A stretch of DNA of 64,000 nucleotides from JBGCEZ01 sp045106735 (GTDB taxonomy: Bacteria > Planctomycetota > Phycisphaerae > Phycisphaerales > SM1A02), in contig JBGCEZ010000015.1 in assembly GCA_045106735.1 (NCBI GenBank), positions 24,256-88,255 on the forward strand, written 5' to 3'. The position numbers and the translations under genes were made by a program. This document shows, piece by piece, positions 34,240-43,200 of this stretch. The notes beneath the pieces are model-generated. The model was not told the origin of the DNA and did not search any database. It saw only the letters and a list, made by a program, of their open reading frames with translations. Each line of letters opens with the position of its first letter. The stretch's first letter is position 1.

Positions 34240-35429
34240 ACCTCGGCGGCATCATCCACATCGGACGACGTTACCTGCGCCAGCACCGCGGCAAGACCGC
34301 GCTCCTGGTTGCCGCGATCACCTGCAGCCTGTTCCTTCCGCTGGCCATCATGTTGACGGTCCAGCAGGCCGAGACGCATCTCCGGTCGCGATCGGCGTCC
34401 ACGCCGCTGCTGCTGGGCATCACCGGCAGTCCGCTCGAACTCGTCTTCAACGGGCTGTACTTCTCTGAGCCGGGGCTCGAGCCAATCACGGCGGGGGAGG
34501 CCCGTCGTCCGGCCGAAGATGGCCTGGCCGACGTCATCCCGATCCACGCCCGGTTCGAAGCGCGCGGCTTCCCGATCGTCGGCACATCGGTTGAATACTT
34601 TGGTTTCCGTGGACTTCGCGTGGCCCAGGGACAGCGTTTTCTGCGGCTCGGCGACTGCGTGCTCGGCGCGACGGTCGCCCGAGAATTGGACCTCGGCCCC
34701 GGCGACACGATTCGGTCCACGCCGGCCCAGGCCTTCGATCTCGCCGGGACGTACCCGCTGGAAATGCGGATCGCCGGCGTCCTGTCGCCGTCGGGCACGG
34801 TCGACGATCGGGCGGTATTCGTCGACATGCCGACCACGTGGATCATCGAAGGCATCGCCCACGGACACATCGAGGATGTCGCCGAGGATGAAGTGCTGAG
34901 CCGCGAGGGCGACGCGACGATCTTGAACGCCAAGGTCACGCAGTTCCAGCGCGTCACGGCCGACAACATCGCGTCTTTTCACCTGCACGGCGACCCCGAG
35001 ACGTTCCCGGTCACGTCGGCGATCGTGATTCCTCGCGATGTGCCCGGCAGTTCGGCCGGGACGAGCGAAACGATCCTGCTCGGCCGCTACGTGGGCCGCC
35101 GTTCGACCAGTCAACTCATCCAACCCGACGCGGTGATGGAGCAACTCTTCGCCACCGTGTTCCAGGTGCGGAACCTCGTCGTCACGGCCTTGGCCGCCGT
35201 CGGCATCATGGCCGCGGGCATCGCCGGCCTGGTGTTCGTTCTGTCGAACCGCCTGCGAGCTCGCGAATTCGAGAGCCTGGCCAACCTGGGAGCCGACCGC
35301 AGCGCGGTGGCTTTGCTCATTGGCTTTGAGGCGATCTTTGTGCTCGGCCTGAGTCTGGTGCTCACCGCCATTCTGGTGACCGCCCTCGCGCTGGCCATGC
35401 CGACGCTGATCCCGTTGGTCACGCGATGA
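34236..35429 (+). CDS. FtsX/MacB-type ABC transporter permease
   Basis: The 397-residue protein has one N-terminal helix (ALLVAAITCSLFLPLAIML), a large periplasmic domain of about 230 residues and three C-terminal helices (LVVTALAAVGIMAAGIAGLVFVL; VALLIGFEAIFVLGLSLVL; ALAMPTLIPL). That is the FtsX/LolC topology. It contains the cytoplasmic coupling block LRAREFESLANLGADRSAV. Such transporters move lipids or peptides or drive envelope mechanics rather than import ions, so pairing with a ZnuA-like protein is unusual. Its GTG start overlaps the ATPase stop. Confidence 0.85.
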   Translation: MNLGGIIHIGRRYLRQHRGKTALLVAAITCSLFLPLAIMLTVQQAETHLRSRSASTPLLLGITGSPLELVFNGLYFSEPGLEPITAGEARRPAEDGLADVIPIHARFEARGFPIVGTSVEYFGFRGLRVAQGQRFLRLGDCVLGATVARELDLGPGDTIRSTPAQAFDLAGTYPLEMRIAGVLSPSGTVDDRAVFVDMPTTWIIEGIAHGHIEDVAEDEVLSREGDATILNAKVTQFQRVTADNIASFHLHGDPETFPVTSAIVIPRDVPGSSAGTSETILLGRYVGRRSTSQLIQPDAVMEQLFATVFQVRNLVVTALAAVGIMAAGIAGLVFVLSNRLRAREFESLANLGADRSAVALLIGFEAIFVLGLSLVLTAILVTALALAMPTLIPLVTR

Positions 35430-35798
35430 AGCCGTGAGGTCACGGCTGATTCCGGCCGGCGGCTTGTCCACCGCCCGGCGATCCGTCCCCTGGATCGCGA
35501 CGCGACCATCGACGCCCGATATCGCGGGCCAAATGGGCGCGAACGGCGAAATATCTGCGTCGGTGGTCTGGGTTGTTTCGCCCCGTTTGCGGCGCGGCGG
35601 AGCGGACGCTTTGGACGACTCTCGGACGTGGCGAGCCACGCAGGTGGTCGCAATTGTGGATTGCCTGAAGCCCCCAGTCGGATCGCGACGAAGGCACTCG
35701 GTGCCGGATCTCGCTTCCGCTCTCGGAACGCCGGTCTCGGGCTCGATTCGGCCGTTCGGCGTGCTACCGTAAGGGGCCGGATTTCCGGCGAGGATCAG
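35430..35798. other. Intergenic region before the HupE-like gene
   Basis: No gene is supported in these 370 bp. Its position allows a separate promoter for the HupE-like gene and the biosynthetic cluster downstream. No consensus hexamer pair or hairpin was found. Confidence 0.4.
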
Positions 35799-37073
35799 GT
35801 GAGGGCAGGAGTGAAGAGCAACATCCATGTGTGGTCGGTCTGGCTGGCGGTATTGACCGCAGCACTGTTCTGCGCCCGGCCCGCCTTGGGCCACGCCGAG
35901 GGCGAAAGCTACGTCTGGATGAACGCCGAGACGGATCGCCTCGAAGGCCACTTTGAGCTGCGTCTGGTGGATCTCAGGTCGCGCTTTGGCCTCCCGATTC
36001 CCGAGGACGAGGCCGGAGCCCGGGCCTTTCTGCCCCAGACCGAGGCCACGCTGCACGCCTACCTCCGCGAGCGATTCGAACTGCGGGTCGACGGCGAGGT
36101 CGTGCCCTACGAATTCTTCGGCACCGAGTTCGACCCGGCGCCGCGCTACGGCAACTACGTGATGTACCGGTTTCGCACCGCGCCGATGGACGTCCCCGAG
36201 CGCGTCGAAGTGCGAAACGAGATCTTCTTCGACCTGGATCCGCAGCAGCGCAGCTTGCTGTGCATCGAACACGACCGACTGCTCGGCGTCGAGTACGGCG
36301 AGGAGTACACCGCGCTGATCTTCCGGCCGTCGGAGACCGTGCAAGTCTTCGATCGCCTGGCGCTTGATCCGTCGCGCAAGGTTCAGCTCTTTCGCTTGAA
36401 GGACGTCGCCCGGTCCGGTGTGAACGCGTGGCTCGCCCCCGCCCACTGGATGTTCCTGGCCGCCGCGATCTTGCCCGTCGGCTTGCGACGCCGGCGACGG
36501 GGGGGGACGCTCGATGGCGCGCTCGCCGCTCCGGCCGATCCGATTGCAAGCGCGGAGCCCGGGGGCAACGGTACAACGACGACCGCCCCGGCCAGCGCGC
36601 TCTTGGTGATCGGGCGGGCCCTGGTCGTGGCCGTGTGCTTCACCCTCGCGTGGGCCGCGGGCATCGGCCTGAGCGCCGGCGGCATCGTGCAGTTCGCTCC
36701 GGGCGTGATGGCCATCGCCGCACTGGCGACGGTGCTCGTCGTGGCCGCAAGCAATCTGCTCTCGCCGGCCATGTGGACGGGATTGTTCATTGTGATGCTG
36801 CTCGGCGTCGTCCACGGCGTCGGACTGTCGGCGCCCCTGGCCGACGTGCCATTCCGGATGGGCGACCTGCGCTCGGTCTTGATCGCATTCATCGGCGGCG
36901 TGGGCGTGGCCCAGCTTGCCGGTTTCATCGGACTCACCGTGCTCGTGCTGCTGATGCGGCGCCGGGCCTGGTACCGGCCGGTCTTGGTGACCGGTGGTTC
37001 GTTGGTCCTGGCCGCGGCGGCGGCGGTCCTGCTTGTCCTTCCCCTGGCCGCCTCGAACGGGAGCGCGCCATGA
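35799..37073 (+). CDS. HupE/UreJ-like membrane protein with exported N-terminal domain
   Basis: A signal helix (WSVWLAVLTAALFCARPALG) is followed by an exported domain of about 190 residues (HAEGESYVWMNAETDRLEG onward). Then come about seven membrane helices with the HupE/UreJ hallmark LGVVHGVGLSAPL and a FIGGVGVAQLAGFIGL helix. The family is linked with nickel, cobalt or copper handling. Two in-frame GTG starts (35799 and 35811) are equally likely; the earlier is given. The stop overlaps the cyclodeaminase ATG by 4 nt, so it is translated with the peptide cluster. The protein has about 424 residues. Confidence 0.75.
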   Translation: MRAGVKSNIHVWSVWLAVLTAALFCARPALGHAEGESYVWMNAETDRLEGHFELRLVDLRSRFGLPIPEDEAGARAFLPQTEATLHAYLRERFELRVDGEVVPYEFFGTEFDPAPRYGNYVMYRFRTAPMDVPERVEVRNEIFFDLDPQQRSLLCIEHDRLLGVEYGEEYTALIFRPSETVQVFDRLALDPSRKVQLFRLKDVARSGVNAWLAPAHWMFLAAAILPVGLRRRRRGGTLDGALAAPADPIASAEPGGNGTTTTAPASALLVIGRALVVAVCFTLAWAAGIGLSAGGIVQFAPGVMAIAALATVLVVAASNLLSPAMWTGLFIVMLLGVVHGVGLSAPLADVPFRMGDLRSVLIAFIGGVGVAQLAGFIGLTVLVLLMRRRAWYRPVLVTGGSLVLAAAAAVLLVLPLAASNGSAP

Positions 37074-38236
37074 AGACATTGCTCGTGACGCACCATGATC
37101 TGCGGCAGCTTGTCGCCTCCATCGGCATCGATGCCCTGATGGACGAGATGATTGCGCGATTGACCGATGCCCTCGTCAACTTTGACGCGGCAGAGACCGA
37201 CATTCCGATCCGCACCGGATTCAACTACGAAGGTCCCACGGTCGGGCTCGTCGAGTGGATGCCGGTGCACGAGTCGGGGGCGATCACGTTGAAGATCGTC
37301 GGCTACCACCCCGACAATCCCGATGACCACGGGCTGCCCACGGTGCTCTCGACCATCAGTCGCTACACCACCGATACCGGGCACCTGCAGGCATTGATCG
37401 ACGGCACGTTCATGACCGCGATCCGCACTGGGGCCGCCTCGGCCGTCGCCACGCGGGCGCTGGCTCGCTCCGGCAGCCGGACGCTCGGCTTGGTCGGCTG
37501 CGGCGCGCAGGCGGTCACCCAGTTGCACGCCATCGGACGGCTCTTCGACATCGACGAGGTGTTGATCCACGACACCGACGCGGCGGCGATGGACAGTCTG
37601 CCCGCCCGCGTGCGCAGCTTCGGCGGGGACCGGTACCGCATGCGAGCGGCCACGCCCGAAGCGATCGTGGCCGAGTCCGACATCATCAGCGTGGCGACAT
37701 CGGTGGATGTCGGCGGGGGCCCGGTGCTGCCAGCGACCGAGCATCGGCCGTGGCTGCACGTGAATGCGGTCGGATCGGACTTCCCCGGCAAGATCGAAGT
37801 GCCGCGTTCGTTCCTGGACGCGAGCCTGGTGTGCGCGGACTTCCTCGGGCAGGCCCGGCAAGAAGGCGAGTGCCAGCAGCTCGACTCCCTGGACGACGTC
37901 GTGGAGTTCGTGGACGTCGTCAAGCGGCACGATGCGTACGCGGACGCCCGCGAGCGGCCGACCGTGTTTGATTCGACGGGCTGGGCCCTGGAAGATCGCG
38001 TGTCGATGGAGCTCGTGCTCGAGCACGTCCGGCGTTTGGGCCTCGGAACCGAAGTCGAGATCGAGTCGGTGACCGCGGATCCGCGGCACCCGTACGAGAT
38101 GCTGGACGCGATGGCGGCGGAACGGCCCGGCGATGCGGGTTCGGCCGCACGTTCAACGCCGAGTTCCAATCCGGGTTCCAATCCGAGTTCCAATCCGGGG
38201 TCGTCGCCCGCTTCTTCGCGGGTGGCCCGGCAGTGA
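37070..38236 (+). CDS. Ornithine cyclodeaminase/mu-crystallin family enzyme
   Basis: The 388-residue protein has a GFNYEGPTVGLVEWMP-type substrate region, the NAD-binding loop LGLVGCGAQAVTQLHAI, and DIISVATS with HVNAVGSDFPGKIEV, as in ornithine cyclodeaminase. That enzyme turns L-ornithine into L-proline with loss of ammonia. As the first biosynthetic gene of the cluster it could supply proline for the prolyl-type adenylation enzyme that overlaps its stop. Lysine or other amino acids are alternative substrates, and SbnB-like dehydrogenases share the fold. Four 12-bp repeats (38159-38206) encode a PSSN tail just before the overlap. Confidence 0.85.
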   Translation: MKTLLVTHHDLRQLVASIGIDALMDEMIARLTDALVNFDAAETDIPIRTGFNYEGPTVGLVEWMPVHESGAITLKIVGYHPDNPDDHGLPTVLSTISRYTTDTGHLQALIDGTFMTAIRTGAASAVATRALARSGSRTLGLVGCGAQAVTQLHAIGRLFDIDEVLIHDTDAAAMDSLPARVRSFGGDRYRMRAATPEAIVAESDIISVATSVDVGGGPVLPATEHRPWLHVNAVGSDFPGKIEVPRSFLDASLVCADFLGQARQEGECQQLDSLDDVVEFVDVVKRHDAYADARERPTVFDSTGWALEDRVSMELVLEHVRRLGLGTEVEIESVTADPRHPYEMLDAMAAERPGDAGSAARSTPSSNPGSNPSSNPGSSPASSRVARQ

Positions 38237-39975
38237 ACACGGCGCGGGTCCATCCTGAGGGATCGGCGCCGGGAATCGATCGTCCGCCGCACCTGTCGGC
38301 CGCGGCTGAACCGTGGCTGTTGCACCAGATGATCGACCGCGCGGCGGATCGCGATCCCACGCACCCGGCCATGGTCGGGTCGTCGGCGACCGTGACCTAC
38401 GGCGAACTCGTCGAACGGGCCGATGCCTTGGCCGCGGTGCTGCGTGATCGCGGTGTGCGGCGTGGTGATCGGGTTGGCATCTTCATGCCGCGCGTGCCCG
38501 AATCGGCGGTGGCGGTCTACGGCATCCTCCGGGCGGGAGCGGCTTTCGTTCCGATCGATCCCGGCCTGCCGGTGGAGGCGGTCCGCCGGTTGACGGACGC
38601 CTGCGGCATCCAACACCTGGTGGTGAACCGCGACATGCGTCGGCCGCTCAATGCCCTGACCGAGGGCGCCGGACCGGGCCGCGTCCAGACGGTGGTGGGG
38701 TTCGACCGGCCGCTTCCGGGACTGGAGACCGTCGGCTGGGACGAGGTCGACGGGCGGCGCGGAACCGCCGCCGCCGCGGTGCAGACGCCCGTCGTCGGCG
38801 ACGATCTGGCGTACATCATGTTCTCCAGCGGCTCGACCGGCCGGCCGAAGGGCATCATGCACACGCACCGCAGCGGTCTGGCCTACGCCCGGCTGTCGGC
38901 GGCGACGTACGACGTGCGGCCAGACGACGTCATCGGCAACCACTCGCCGCTGCACTTTGACATGTCGACGTTCGGCTACTTCACGGCCCCGTGGGCCGGC
39001 GCGACGAGCGTGATCGTCCCCGAGGCGTACACCAAGCTGACGGCCAGCCTCTCGCAGTTGATCGCCGACACCGGCATCACGATCTGGTACTCCGTGCCGC
39101 TGGCCCTGATCCAGTTGCTCGAGCGCGGCGTCCTGGAAGATCGCGATTGCTCGCGGGTCCGGTGGGTGCTCTACGGCGGGGAGCCGTTCCCGGTGAAGCA
39201 CATGGACGCCCTGATGCGCCGCTGGCCGGCGGCCCGGATCAGCAACGTCTACGGGCCGGCCGAGGTCAACCAGTGCACCTGGCACCACGTCGGGCCGTTC
39301 GAGGATGGCCAGGAGCTGCCGCCGACGATCCCCATCGGCCAGATCTGGGACGATTCCGAGGGCCTGGTCGTGGACGCCGATTGCGAGCCGGTCGCCCCGG
39401 GGGCCGAGGGTGAGCTCATCGTCCACTCCGCCACGATGATGCGGGGATACTGGGACCGTCCCGATCTGGACGCCCGGGCCTTCGTCGAGCGGGAGGACGC
39501 AACGGGACACCCGCGCCGGTACTACCGCACCGGGGATCTGGTGCGGGCGGACGAGCAGGGGGCCCTGCATTTCCTGGGACGCATGGATCGCCAGGTGAAG
39601 ATCCGCGGCCACCGCGTCGAACTCGATGAAGTCGAAGCGGGATTGGCCGCCCATCCGGCGGTGGAAGAGGCCGCGGTGTTCCCGGTCCGGGAATCCGATG
39701 CCGCCCGGCGGATTGAAGCGGCGATCATCCTGCGGGCGGCCGCGGAAGTGGGCCCGGAGGAACTGGCCGGGTTCGCCGGCGAACGAATGAGTCCGTACGC
39801 GGTCCCGGGACGAATCCGGATCGTGCCGGAGCTGCCGCGCACGACCAGCGGCAAGATCGATCGGCGCGGCCTGCAGGCGGCGGCGGAAGAGTCAGAGTCA
39901 GAATCGGCCGCGTCGACCACGGCGACGGACGGATCCGGGGACCCTGCGGTCCCCGCGAGAGGAGCGACGACGTGA
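38233..39975 (+). CDS. Stand-alone NRPS adenylation enzyme, likely L-prolyl-[carrier protein] ligase
   Basis: The 580-residue protein is a single adenylation domain. It has IMFSSGSTGRPKG (about residues 194-206), HSPLHFDMSTFGYF, the A5 block NVYGPAEVNQCTW, YYRTGDL and RQVKIRGHRVELDEVE, and the catalytic Lys in TTSGKIDR. The A4/A5 wording (PLHFDxSTFG, VYGPAEVNQCT) is that of PltF/RedM/PigI proline ligases as I recall them. A carrier protein follows with a 4-nt overlap and a prolyl oxidase homologue lies in the cluster, both of which support proline. It would load Pro onto the carrier. A Ser/Glu repeat tail precedes the overlap. Confidence 0.85.
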   Translation: MNTARVHPEGSAPGIDRPPHLSAAAEPWLLHQMIDRAADRDPTHPAMVGSSATVTYGELVERADALAAVLRDRGVRRGDRVGIFMPRVPESAVAVYGILRAGAAFVPIDPGLPVEAVRRLTDACGIQHLVVNRDMRRPLNALTEGAGPGRVQTVVGFDRPLPGLETVGWDEVDGRRGTAAAAVQTPVVGDDLAYIMFSSGSTGRPKGIMHTHRSGLAYARLSAATYDVRPDDVIGNHSPLHFDMSTFGYFTAPWAGATSVIVPEAYTKLTASLSQLIADTGITIWYSVPLALIQLLERGVLEDRDCSRVRWVLYGGEPFPVKHMDALMRRWPAARISNVYGPAEVNQCTWHHVGPFEDGQELPPTIPIGQIWDDSEGLVVDADCEPVAPGAEGELIVHSATMMRGYWDRPDLDARAFVEREDATGHPRRYYRTGDLVRADEQGALHFLGRMDRQVKIRGHRVELDEVEAGLAAHPAVEEAAVFPVRESDAARRIEAAIILRAAAEVGPEELAGFAGERMSPYAVPGRIRIVPELPRTTSGKIDRRGLQAAAEESESESAASTTATDGSGDPAVPARGATT

Positions 39976-40232
39976 GCACCGGAGCGGCCGAGACCGCGGA
40001 TATCCTCGTGGCGTACGTACGCGACGAACTGCTGGGCGGGAAAGGCCCGACGGACCTTGAGGCCGGCGACGATCTGCTGGGCAGCGGTCTGGTGGACTCA
40101 TTGGGCGTGATGCGCCTGATCGGATTCATCGAGCAGCGCCTGGGCGTCACCGTGCCGCCGGCCGATGTGACCATCGATCACTTCATGACCGTCGAGCGGA
40201 TCGTCGACTACCTCGAATCGCGCGGGGACTGA
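39972..40232 (+). CDS. Stand-alone peptidyl carrier protein
   Basis: The 86-residue acidic protein is a four-helix carrier with the phosphopantetheine site Ser43 in LLGSGLVDSLGVM. It follows the adenylation enzyme with a 4-nt overlap and ends 2 nt before the first NRPS. In pyrrole pathways (PltL, RedO, PigG) such a carrier holds proline while it is oxidised, and then donates pyrrole-2-carboxylate. The Sfp-type enzyme encoded at 51428-52423 is the likely activator. Confidence 0.92.
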   Translation: MSTGAAETADILVAYVRDELLGGKGPTDLEAGDDLLGSGLVDSLGVMRLIGFIEQRLGVTVPPADVTIDHFMTVERIVDYLESRGD

Positions 40233-40234
40233 CC

Positions 40235-43200
40235 GTGTCGGGTCCGAGCACCACCGAACGTCCCGCGCCCGGGACGATCGCCGCACTCACGTCGGGCCAA
40301 CGCCTGATGTGGACTGGCCAGCAGCTGCACCCCGCGGTGCCGCTGTACAACATGGCGTTTTTGTTCACGGTGCAGCGGCGACTCGAGCCGGATGTGTTCG
40401 GCCGCGCGGTGGCCCGGCTTGCCGCCGAATGCGACATGCTGCAGGTGGCGATCGAATCCGATGGCGGCGTGCCGCGGCAGGTGATTCGTCCGTCGGCCGG
40501 GCCGACGGTCGAGTTGGTGGATTTGACGACGTCGCCGAATGACGCGGCGGCCGATGCCGCGGCCTTGGCCTGGGCCGAGGCGGCGACCCGCGAGTGCTTC
40601 GAGCTGACCCGAGGTTTGAGCCGCATCGCGCTCCTGCCGTTGCCCGGCGAACGCACCGCCTGGTGGCTCGGCCAGCACCACGTGGCCACGGATGGTTGGA
40701 CGGTCCGCGTGATTCTGGATCGCCTCGGCGAGCTCTACCGGGACGAAGCGGGCGAGGCGCCGGCCACGAGCGAACCGCCGCCGTCCTACGTGGCGGCGAT
40801 GGACTTGGCTTCGACTGACGTGGCTGACGTGGCTGACGCGGCGGGCGCCGCGGGCGTGGCACGTGCAGCCGGCGCAGCGGTCGCGGCGAAGTCGTCGTCG
40901 GACGCTGCCGCGGGCACGGGTACCCAGCCGCCGGCGTTCTACGGCCAGCGTCCGGGCACCACGAGCACCGCCAGTGAACGCATCAGCTTTGCTCTGGGGG
41001 CAGATCAAACCGCGCGGATCCGCGAGGCGGCGATGCGGCCGGAGGTCCGCGGCCTGACCCCGGACATGGGCCTCTTCAACGTGCTCGCCACCGCCACACT
41101 CGCGTGGTTGCGGCAGACAAGTGATCGCTGGCCGGCCCTGGGCGTGGCCATGCATCAGCGGACGACGCCGGACGCGCGGCGGACCGCTGGCTTGTTCTCC
41201 GAGGTCCGTCCGCTGCGGATCGACGCGGGCGGCTTTGCGGATGACGCGATGCCGACGTGGGCGGAACTCGGCGCCGCAGTGCGATCGGCGGCGACGGCGA
41301 TGATGCTCGCCGGGCGGCCTGGCGCGGACGCGCCGCCGGTGGCCCGCGATGTGGGCGTCGTCCTGAACGTGATTCCCGGGACGCTTGGCCCGTTCGCCGG
41401 TGCGGCCTGCTCGACCCAGTGGATCCACCCCGGCCACGCCGACCGCGAGCACGCGATTCGCCTGCAGGTCCACGACTTCGACGGCACCGGCAGTCTGCAG
41501 ATCGGCATCGAGTGCAACACCGAAGTGTTCGGCGATGCGGCGGCCCGCGAACGCGCGGCCGAGCACTTCCGGCGCACTCTCGACCATCTGGTCGACGCCT
41601 GGGACGCGCCGGTCGATGCCCAGCCGTTGGCCGGGCCGGCGGAAGCCGCCGCCATCAAGGCGACGATCAACTCGGTGCCCGCACCGGCGACGCCCGCCCC
41701 CGACGTCCTGGCGGCCTTCGTGGAGCGGCTCACCGCCGATCCGGGGGCGGCCGCGATCGAGTGTTCTGGTCGGACCATCTCACGTGCGACGCTCGCCGCC
41801 GCCGCCGTTGCCGTGGCCGATCAGTTCGCCGCCGCCGGGGTGCAGCGCGGCCAGGTGGTGGCCATCGACATGCCGCGGAGCGGCGCGGCCGTGGCCGCCA
41901 TGCTCGGCGCACTGGCCGCCGGCGTGGTCTGGGTGCCGCTGGATCATGCGTGGCCGGCGGCCCGCCGCGCGGCGGTGATCGACGGGGCGGCGGCCGTCGC
42001 CGTCTTGGTCGCGGCGGATGAGCCGGTTGCCGATGCGAACGACGATGCGAACGCCGGTGCAGGTGTGGATGCGGCTGCGGGCCCGCAAGCCACGGGCTCG
42101 ACCCGTGCAGACGCCAGTACGAGCGAGCGGGAAGCCGGGGCTGCGGCCAGGGCCGCGAGCGCGCCCCTCCGGTTGACCGTTCCGGCGCTCGCCGCCGATT
42201 CACCGAGCGATCCCGCGGCGGCGACAGACTTGGCCGCGCGCCTCCTCCGAGACGCCCAGCCCGGCGACCCTGCGTACATTCTGTTCACCAGCGGCTCGAC
42301 CGGTCGTCCCAAGGGCGTACGCGTCGGTCGGCCGCAGCTCGCCGCGTACATCGCATTCGCCGCGTCGGCGTACGAAGCCGAAGGCCTGGCCTGGCCGCTG
42401 TTCACGTCGCTCGGCGTGGACCTGACGCTGACGTCGATCTTTGTTCCGCTCGTCGCCGGCGGCCGGATCGTGGTGTACCCGGCACGCGCGGGCCGCGGCG
42501 ACCTGGCCTTGCTCGACGTGGCGTCGGACGACGCGGTCGACATCATCAAGGCCACGCCGTCGCACCTTGAACTGCTGCGGAACCACGATCTGCGTTCTGG
42601 CCGCGTGCGGCAACTGGTGATCGGCGGGGAAGATCTGGGCGTCGGACTGGCCGGGCGAACCGCCGCGCGGTTCGCCCCGGGGCTGCGCATCTTCAACGAG
42701 TACGGGCCGACGGAGGCGACCGTCGGCTGCATCGTGCACCGCTTTGACGCGGCGAACGACCGCGGGGCCTCGGTGCCGATCGGCCGGCCGGTGCCCGGCG
42801 TTCGAGCGCACGTGGTCGACGAGCACGGGCGGCCGGTTCCGCTGGGCGTGCCCGGGGAACTGCTGCTCGCCGGCGATCAGCTCGCCGACGGCTACACGAC
42901 ATCGGGCGAGGGCGACGCCGAGGCCGCCGCCGCCGACGCCAATCGGCGGTTCGCTGCCGCCCCGCATGTGGGCGAGGACCGGGCCTACCGCACCGGCGAC
43001 CGCGTCCGGGCGTCTGCCGACGGGTGGCTCACGTGGCTGGGTCGCCGCGACGCACAATTGAAGATCCGCGGCACGCGCATCGAGGCGGGCGAGATTGAAG
43101 CCGTGGCGCGGGCGGTACCCGGCGTCGAGTCGTGCATCGCTGCCCTGCGGCCGGCGACGGGGACGCCAGGCGGTGCGGCGGACGCGGACGCGAACGCGGG

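Noticed and set aside
37070..38236. SbnB-type diaminopropionate enzyme.
   Set aside because: No SbnA-like partner lies in the cluster, and proline supply fits the prolyl-type ligase better, although the fold is shared and it cannot be excluded.
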